A program made the translations under genes and the position numbers. A stretch of 64,000 nt of DNA from Leptasterias polaris (taxonomy: Eukaryota > Echinodermata > Asteroidea > Forcipulatida > Asteriidae), in the NCBI GenBank assembly GCA_037783415.1, contig JAZGTN010000094.1, positions 4,092,001 through 4,156,000 on the forward strand. Reading direction: 5' to 3'. The notes beneath the pieces are model-generated. The model had not been told where the DNA came from. It made no database searches and was given only the letters and a program-made list of their open reading frames with translations. Of this stretch, positions 61,801-64,000 are shown in pieces. Positions within the stretch are counted from its first letter, which is position 1. Every line of letters begins with the position of its first letter.

Positions 61801-62940
61801 GTATGCGTTGACAATGTGTTTATTGTTGCATCATTTATTTGTTAACTCGAACCCCTAGGGTATTTTGCTTGTGGTAATCTAATAAAATTGAACCACTGCT
61901 TAGGGCCGCTCCATAAGCAAAAACATTTTGCTTACAGGCTTCAAGACTTTTGGCCCTAGGCCCGATTTTATAAAGCCTGTAAGTACAAAAACTTGCTAAG
62001 AACAAACAATTATTGCTGAGCAGAAACAGGCAACCAGCCAACATTCCATGAAGTTGACATTGTTGCCACTGGTGCCCCACTCATTGCTTTGCTTAGCAAA
62101 GGAATTTGTTACTTTATAAAATTTGGTCTTGAACTGAATTTCTGTGGTGATTGCCTACATACAGGTTGCAGCTTCAGGGAAGATTGTGCGATTATTTGAT
62201 TTTTATTGTGTGGAAAGAAACGAACCGTGCCCTTTGATCCTTGATGACCTACCTGAGACTTGATTGTCATTTTCCAGCAGTGCCTCTACGTTCTCCTCGT
62301 CTGGTATGCTGTGTATATTATCCAGTGTAATCTCATCCTGGTACCCTTCACCGACCATTTGAATGACTCGGTCCTCATATTGATTGTCCATTACAGTTAC
62401 TCGGATGGACCCCTCAAAGCGGCGGGCCACCTCTGGCTTGAAGACTGCCTGGAAGGTTGATTCCTCACCGACGCCGACGATGATGGAGGCTGTGTGGGGA
62501 TGACGAATGGGTTCTTCACCCTCATCTGAAGGTAACAATCAAGAAAGATTCATATTCAAGAAATCAGGCGTCATATAACTCTTGGAAAGAAGTAGGAAAA
62601 TCTTATTGACTACAAGGGCTGACCAATTTAGGGTGCAAAGGCTGCTGGCCAACATATGGGTTGAAAGGGCTGACCAACTTGGGATGCAAGGGCTGACCAA
62701 CTTGGGGTGCAAGGGCTGACCAACTTGGGGTGCAAGGGCTGACCAACTTGGGGTGTAAGGGCTGACCAACTTGGGGTGCAAGGGCTGACCAACTTGGGGT
62801 GCAAGGGCTGATCAACTTGGGGTGCAAGGGCTGACCAACTTGGGGTGCAAGGGCTGACCAACTTTTACTGACCGTCTAGATAGGTCTGGATATTTCCCTG
62901 CATGGGATAGATGAGTTTGGTCTCTGGTGAACTCTGCAGG
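46669..62940 (-). CDS. HYDIN: HYDIN, axonemal central pair apparatus protein, C-terminal portion (21 exons placed)
   Basis: HYDIN is a giant protein (about 5,100 residues in vertebrates, from memory) built of repeated ASH/MSP/PapD-like immunoglobulin-fold domains. It sits on a projection of the C2 microtubule of the ciliary central pair and is needed for normal ciliary beating. Twenty-one exons spell about 1,490 residues colinear with the C-terminal third of vertebrate HYDIN. Diagnostic stretches include VPDWDDRLRTVKWVD, DSDYITGSRRNPEL, LDPNTRVIEFASVGI, EGEHWAGADSIVLEP and GLDYIDVPGLSKREYKLNFF. All introns have GT/AG ends and codon phase agrees across every junction. One exon (56332-56541) lacks one base relative to the conserved frame. 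The upstream part is outside the window. The final exons after residues KLKTEYTCK were not found. The first listed exon has an uncertain 5' edge. Confidence 0.96.
46985..47390 (+). mobile_element. MITE-like dispersed repeat in HYDIN intron
   Basis: 'actttggtaatgac'-type module: 'attataaaacattgtgagaa', 'ctctgaagtaatgtagtttt', 'caacttcgatgaccaattga' and 'tgctgggatacaccaagta'. Related to a segment of each 1.7-kb unit (for example 1805-2105). Confidence 0.75.
47460..47900. repeat. Poly-C/poly-G tracts and a local 230-bp duplication
   Basis: 'tttttgtcaaattggccgca' occurs at about 47550 and 47779, with 'ccttcaat' and 'gtgtgctatcata' following each. A C run at about 47466 and a G run at about 47680 flank them. 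Confidence 0.7.
48125..48355 (-). CDS. HYDIN: HYDIN exon (TIEMTTPVRLSTSHTISLDN)
   Basis: Acceptor TTTTTCCTACAG, 77 codons in phase 0. Encodes VIFRNEVTGEFQFYYATF, TIEMTTPVRLSTSHTISLDN and CPVPDIMLPPQLLVPPQSE, donor GAG|GTAAGA. Confidence 0.95.
48790..48940 (-). CDS. HYDIN: HYDIN exon (GLDYIDVPGLSKREYKLNFF)
   Basis: Acceptor TTTCCCTCGCAG. Encodes FKVIIEMIKPDKLDTATT, GLDYIDVPGLSKREYKLNFF and HKEASYSAK, donor AAG|GTAAGG, phase 0. Confidence 0.96.
49400..49650 (+). mobile_element. Repeat carrying a tRNA-Asn-like module
   Basis: 49536-49607 folds as a tRNA: 7-bp acceptor stem (ggctaga/tctagtc), D-stem gctc/gagc, A-box 'tagctcagttgg', B-box-like 'ggttcaaatcc', loop aagttaa with a GTT anticodon. 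The base before the anticodon is A instead of U, and the anticodon and T stems have mismatches. It is tRNA-derived rather than a functional gene. The inverse sister copy is at 51030-51260. Confidence 0.75.
49719..49882 (-). CDS. HYDIN: HYDIN exon (FFALPDGSGLLYNLTG)
   Basis: Acceptor CTCTTTGCAG. Encodes GTVFFALPDGSGLLYNLTG, EVPSKTQYTEQLSVSNWLK and RPQ, donor AG|GTAGGT, phase 2. Confidence 0.95.
50536..50829 (-). CDS. HYDIN: HYDIN exon (EGEHWAGADSIVLEP)
   Basis: Acceptor GTTTCTTCACAG, 98 codons in phase 0. Encodes KLRCNIEGGRPLCLVLTGMC, LHNRTNLRWELRPVIEGEHW and KPYEMTYRPL, donor ACG|GTACAA. Confidence 0.96.
51030..51260 (-). mobile_element. Repeat carrying a tRNA-like module (inverse copy)
   Basis: Minus-strand copy of the 49400-49650 element ('gatcagttggtagagcgccg', 'ttggttcaaatcccgctcta', 'ccgaacaaagatattgaca'). 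The anticodon loop is degenerate. It lies in a HYDIN intron. Confidence 0.75.
51515..51650 (-). CDS. HYDIN: HYDIN exon (FAISPTEGYISPGM)
   Basis: Acceptor TTTTTTAG. Encodes FKWNSAKFGPDFAISPTEGY and LEVTFFPKELSQDIRYD, donor GAC|GTAAGT, phase 0. Confidence 0.95.
51995..52285 (-). mobile_element. tRNA-headed SINE ending in (ATT)n
   Basis: On the minus strand 'tggccctggtttgattcccg' acts as a B-box-like head and the element ends in 'tattattattcttac'. It sits in a HYDIN intron. Confidence 0.75.
52452..52621 (-). CDS. HYDIN: HYDIN exon (DISLDQESIPFGAVV)
   Basis: Acceptor CTTGTTCCCAG. Encodes VMLECAGLSQPLFVVTGSC, IDISLDQESIPFGAVVQ and KLLMYNTEDIGA, donor CAGG|GTAGGT, phase 2. Confidence 0.95.
52740..52905. 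mobile_element. SINE-like fragment
   Basis: 'acccatttatataacacctt' and 'gggtgtacaaaggtg' resemble the 'gtagcaccttatatgggttt' part of the element at 57420-57640. Confidence 0.45.
53378..53683 (-). CDS. HYDIN: HYDIN exon (VEILGEGTEMRVEV)
   Basis: Acceptor TTTGTCCAG, 102 codons in phase 0. Encodes VEILGEGTEMRVEV, LVNFGALRIGESIKRTVPV and CNLDLVFTPKCRIPQFTEE, donor GAG|GTAAAA. Confidence 0.96.
54050..54225. mobile_element. MITE-like repeat (aatttcatagagc family)
   Basis: 'accaaatttcatagagctgc', 'gctaagcagaaatgagca', 'tagtttggctggtaacct' and an inverted end 'gcagctctttgatgaaat'. Confidence 0.75.
54268..54433 (-). CDS. HYDIN: HYDIN exon (IDCLYTSTSHLEV)
   Basis: Acceptor AATTTTAG. Encodes SIDCLYTSTSHLEVQF, LTFYPREAIKYRELV and FELNGLSRTQ, donor CAG|GTATGT, phase 0. 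Confidence 0.95.
54560..54780 (-). mobile_element. SINE/LINE tail, minus strand
   Basis: 'cttcttatatagcgctcaaa' and 'gtgacgctcaaggcgcttca' are the inverse of the tail at 22056-22314. In a HYDIN intron. Confidence 0.7.
54823..54992 (-). CDS. HYDIN: HYDIN exon (HFSFTKFDFGPCFIHRAGMP)
   Basis: Acceptor CCTGACTAG. Encodes VTNGPSYQISLAGQGVAPG, then FTKFDFGPCFIHRAGMP and LLTATNRDNKAI, donor TCAG|GTATGT, phase 2. The FDFG(x)CF start of an ASH-like domain is clear. Confidence 0.95.
55040..55400 (+). mobile_element. Repeat and SINE 3' part
   Basis: 'gagggccaactctaattttg' is duplicated (55056, 55113). 'cacccaggagtaaatgtgta', 'cctgtgagggcagagatggt' and 'tgcgctatatac' match SINE bodies of the 28735 type. 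The open frame here is not a gene. Confidence 0.6.
55783..56007 (-). CDS. HYDIN: HYDIN exon (VEVNEKAVRSIFIVNAGKF)
   Basis: Acceptor TTGTATTCAG, 75 codons in phase 0. Encodes VEVNEKAVRSIFIVNAGKF, DYEWSMKERSGKAMKMV and CVLAFKPPHKTSIRG, donor AAG|GTACAA. Confidence 0.95.
56332..56541 (-). CDS. HYDIN: HYDIN exon carrying an internal frameshift
   Basis: Acceptor CCCTCTTCTCAG, donor GAGAG|GTAAAA. The first part reads IPIDVSFTPHEEKVVNFNV and INIKKK. The frame then meets a TGA a few codons later, near 56448. From about 56471 the conserved continuation (LPIYLNVKAEGYSMNA, then VNEINFGE) resumes in a different frame, as if one base were missing in the AAGAAGAAGAGACG stretch. Splice phases of the neighbours fit only if the frame is restored. 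It is either an assembly or consensus error, or a real lesion. Confidence 0.9.
56696..56880. mobile_element. MITE-like repeat (aatttcatagagc family)
   Basis: 'ccaatttcagtgagctgctt', 'tctgctaagcaaaatt' and 'ctttggctggtaatcttta' match the other copies. In a HYDIN intron. Confidence 0.7.
57150..57297 (-). CDS. HYDIN: HYDIN exon (IQLINNESRPFTFDI)
   Basis: Acceptor CCCAACCAG. Encodes NQASERIQLINNESRPFTF and NVTPKEGIIPPFG, donor GAAG|GTGAGT, phase 2. It completes the domain begun in the preceding exon. Confidence 0.94.
57415..58170 (-). mobile_element. Cluster of SINEs, minus strand
   Basis: 57420-57640: '(aat)n...tatatagcgctttat' tail plus 'gtagcaccttatatgggttt'. 57640-57975: almost identical inverse of the SINE at 14163-14510. 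57990-58170: a second head with 'gacacaagtgtcaagac'. All are between HYDIN exons 57150-57297 and 58250-58415. Confidence 0.8.
58250..58415 (-). CDS. HYDIN: HYDIN exon (FTPSQLGIVESFWRFTIPEQ)
   Basis: Acceptor CCGTTCCAG. Encodes ISFDFTPSQLGIVESFW, ILVPFLLVGDAKEP and SHINFKSLLL, donor CTAG|GTAAGA, phase 1. Confidence 0.95.
58999..59362 (-). CDS. HYDIN: HYDIN exon (DSDYITGSRRNPEL)
   Basis: Largest exon found (364 nt). It contains PNLEEGKQGPVISLRGPS, YCHFELEDSDYITGSRRNPE, LDPNTRVIEFASVGI and INPTNTQYSFIW, and ends GKKTE|GTAAGC in phase 0. This is one of the most conserved HYDIN segments. Confidence 0.97.
59562..59843 (-). CDS. HYDIN: HYDIN exon (FQLTNKGTVQLAYNW)
   Basis: Acceptor CCCTACAG. Reads FQLTNKGTVQLAYNW, a Ser/Arg-rich linker (RRKSVSFADEDQMRLPS), then FTVKFAPLDMQDYEGRLIC. 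Donor GCAG|GTATGC, phase 2. Confidence 0.95.
60062..60222 (-). CDS. HYDIN: HYDIN exon (VVETEPEPTNTPLED)
   Basis: Begins VVETEPEPTNTPLED and includes ELRVSANADYAKYKCKT and LMFQTRQF, ending phase 2 at TTTGT|GTAAGT. It joins C of the next exon to complete Val. Confidence 0.94.
60640..60936 (-). CDS. HYDIN: HYDIN exon with Lys/Glu-rich linker
   Basis: Starts VPDWDDRLRTVKWVDIP, the HYDIN-specific motif. It then enters a highly charged Lys/Glu/Ala-rich stretch of about 60 residues, probably coiled coil or disordered, and ends EVPKPAKKK|GTAATG. It is 99 codons in phase 0. As I recall it, vertebrate HYDIN lacks most of this charged insert. Confidence 0.92.
60975..61258. repeat. 24-bp minisatellite in HYDIN intron
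   Basis: About eleven copies of 'aagacaacttggtaaacaaa'+'ttca'. As 24 is a multiple of 3, the minus strand reads an 8-residue periodic frame (EFVYQVVx). It lies outside the phase-matched exons, so it is treated as intronic. Confidence 0.9.
61377..61651 (-). CDS. HYDIN: HYDIN exon (ASH-like domain, FGHCHIGESYQLTF)
   Basis: Acceptor TCTTCCCCACAG. Encodes VASNHIHFGHCHIGESY and FTMTNHNTVDTVRFQWP, ending DKPVDQ|GTAAAT in phase 0. The FG(x)nG start and the MTNHN strand are typical of the ASH/PapD-like fold. Confidence 0.95.
61855..62125. mobile_element. MITE-like repeat shared with the 28-kb duplicate
   Basis: 'ttttataaagcctgtaagta', 'gctgagcagaaacaggca', 'accagcc' and 'tgctttgcttagcaaa'. The matching copy at 27880-28130 belongs to the segmental duplication. 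Confidence 0.75.
62253..62525 (-). CDS. HYDIN: HYDIN exon (GEGYQDEITLDNIHS)
   Basis: Encodes EGEEPIRHPHTASI through VGEGYQDEITLDNIHS to a Ser codon at the donor CAG|GTAGGT. The acceptor is CCTTCAG. It is the end of one ASH-like domain plus a linker. A decayed copy of this exon lies on the plus strand at 27541-27770. Confidence 0.93.
62608..62866 (-). repeat. 23-bp minisatellite in HYDIN intron
   Basis: About ten nearly identical copies of 'gggctgaccaacttggggtg'+'caa' as read on the plus strand. The unit is the reverse complement of the satellite unit at 18.9-27.45 kb. Open frames across it are artefacts of the stop-free unit. Confidence 0.96.
62873..62940 (-). CDS. HYDIN: HYDIN exon (5'-most seen, uncertain start)
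   Basis: Reads SPETKLIYPMQGNIQTYLD then donor G|GTCAGT, leaving one base that joins AT of the next exon to give Asp. An acceptor TTCAG precedes 62940. An alternative acceptor at 62985-62986 would extend the exon to 62984, but that extension resembles a neighbouring SINE-associated repeat, so the shorter exon is preferred. Confidence 0.6.
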
Positions 62941-62949
62941 CTGAACACT

Positions 62950-63110
62950 CCATTCGTGTTAATCACTGTATACTGGGTACTTTCCTGGACATACTGGCTT
63001 ATTACTCAGTTGGGATTCGAATCCATGACCTTTGACATGAGTGGATGTCTTACCCCTAGACCACTGAGCTTGCCCAGTAGCTAGAGGCAGTTTGAAATGC
63101 AGTTTGAATT
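62950..63110 (-). mobile_element. tRNA-headed SINE next to a HYDIN exon
   Basis: Minus strand: 'gctcagtggtctaggggtaa' (A-box-like) and 'ggattcgaatccc' (B-box). A tail 'ggaaagtacccagtataca' resembles the neighbouring 'gggaaagatccacgtatcca' and 'gggaaagttctgagtataca' at 63185-63245. Confidence 0.65.
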
Positions 63111-63249
63111 TGAATGGATGTAAATTTGCATCAGGGATGATGAATATTGTTAGTGTTTTACCCATGGATCCATGTGTGTTATAAACTGGATACGTGGATC
63201 TTTCCCAATTTAAAGCAATGTATACTCAGAACTTTCCCAAATCCCCCGG

Positions 63250-64000
63250 CATATTACTCAGCTTTGACGTACCTTTGTTGTAAGCCTCTCATACCTAAAC
63301 TGTGATGAGTATGTGACAGTAGTTCTTTTTTGCAATTGTATTTATTTAGTCCCAAAACAAAAAGGTTGGCACATTGACTATGTAAAGATAGAAAATGAGA
63401 CAAGAAATAATATGTTAATAATCAATAACAATAGCTACTTAATAATCACTCTTAAAGAAGATAACAAATACAAATCATTATAAAAGAAACACCAAATTCT
63501 ATAAAGAAAGTGTAAGGCTTCTCAATAGATTAAGAATGGACTTAGTTAAAGTTTCTTCAGTCTTCATACCAATTATAATCCTTTCATGTTTAGATAACTT
63601 AAACTTAACTTCAAATCACTAAAAGAAAACCTCTTTGCTGAACACTGCTTGAATAAGGAATTCTTTGTACTACAAAATACTAAAGGCTAATAACCTGTGT
63701 CTTAAACCACTAACGCAATACGAAGAGTAAATACTTCCAAAGAATATATAGGGGTCATTCAAGGAGTAATAATAAGTCAAAGACTCGCACAAAGAAAAAC
63801 AAAAGCTATACCACCACTTGTGGATACAACAGAGCAAATACATAATGAGTTTACAGAGATGGTATTTCTTGCCTTTCACTCCTATCAAATAAGTAATAAA
63901 CAAAGATCCAAGGGAATAGTAATGGCAATGTAGCGGTGATCACATATCAATTGCTGTACTAACCTCGAATATAACACAGTGCACTAAAATATACTGTATA
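63250..64000. other. AT-rich sequence, no gene seen
   Basis: Presumably HYDIN intron. No exon with matching phase or recognisable HYDIN sequence. Confidence 0.5.

Noticed and set aside
62539..62861. Overlapping minus-strand frames of about 75 codons
   Set aside because: Produced by the intronic 23-bp minisatellite, outside the phase-matched HYDIN exons.

Overview
This is a eukaryotic, metazoan window. It has spliced genes with many short introns, an AT-rich background, and dense short transposable elements. The repeat style, together with HYDIN, points to an echinoderm, perhaps a sea star. The repeat styles are long poly-G/C tracts, tRNA-headed SINEs ending in (ATT)n, hAT-like non-autonomous elements and 'actttggtaatgac'-type MITEs. 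The organism call is inference, not a database match.

The only confidently named gene lies on the minus strand from about 62.94 kb down to 46.67 kb. It is the C-terminal third of HYDIN, the ciliary central-pair protein. I place 21 exons (about 4.48 kb coding, about 1,490 residues), and their splice phases agree at every junction. The one exception to an open frame is a single-base frameshift inside the exon at 56332-56541. The N-terminal part lies beyond 64 kb. The last C-terminal exons were not found and are probably left of 46.6 kb, possibly outside the window. The introns carry SINEs, MITEs, tRNA-like modules, a 24-bp minisatellite (about 61 kb) and a 23-bp minisatellite (62.6-62.87 kb).

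Layout from left to right. 0.65-1.18 kb: MITE with 33-bp inverted ends. 1.3-8.16 kb: four tandem copies of a 1.7-kb unit. 8.17-8.26 kb: possible signal-peptide first exon (minus). 8.6-10.3 kb: four 450-bp tandem copies. 12.49-18.41 kb: candidate four-exon plus-strand gene of unknown function, with a near-perfect 160-bp hairpin in its first intron, and a hAT-like element and a 920-bp palindromic element in its last. 18.9-27.45 kb: large 23-bp/47-bp satellite, interrupted by two hAT-like insertions, a SINE tail and a LINE tail. 27.45-28.15 kb: degenerate copy of a HYDIN exon with its flanking introns. 28-32.5 kb: SINEs and exon-like segments, one tandemly duplicated. 33-39.9 kb: AT-rich, mostly unassigned, with a 108-bp tandem array at 37.6-38.9 kb. 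40.1-40.2 kb: possible first exon (minus). 40.5-46.6 kb: repeats and LINE remnants. 46.67-62.94 kb: HYDIN. 63-64 kb: repeats and AT-rich sequence.

The most striking point is structural. The satellite at 18.9-27.45 kb uses the same 23-bp unit as the minisatellite in the HYDIN intron. It is followed, in the same relative order and orientation, by a decayed copy of the adjacent HYDIN exon and intron. The two loci therefore share an inverted segmental duplication, and the short HYDIN minisatellite may have seeded the large satellite. Long open frames across the satellite come from a stop-free 23-bp unit and are not genes.
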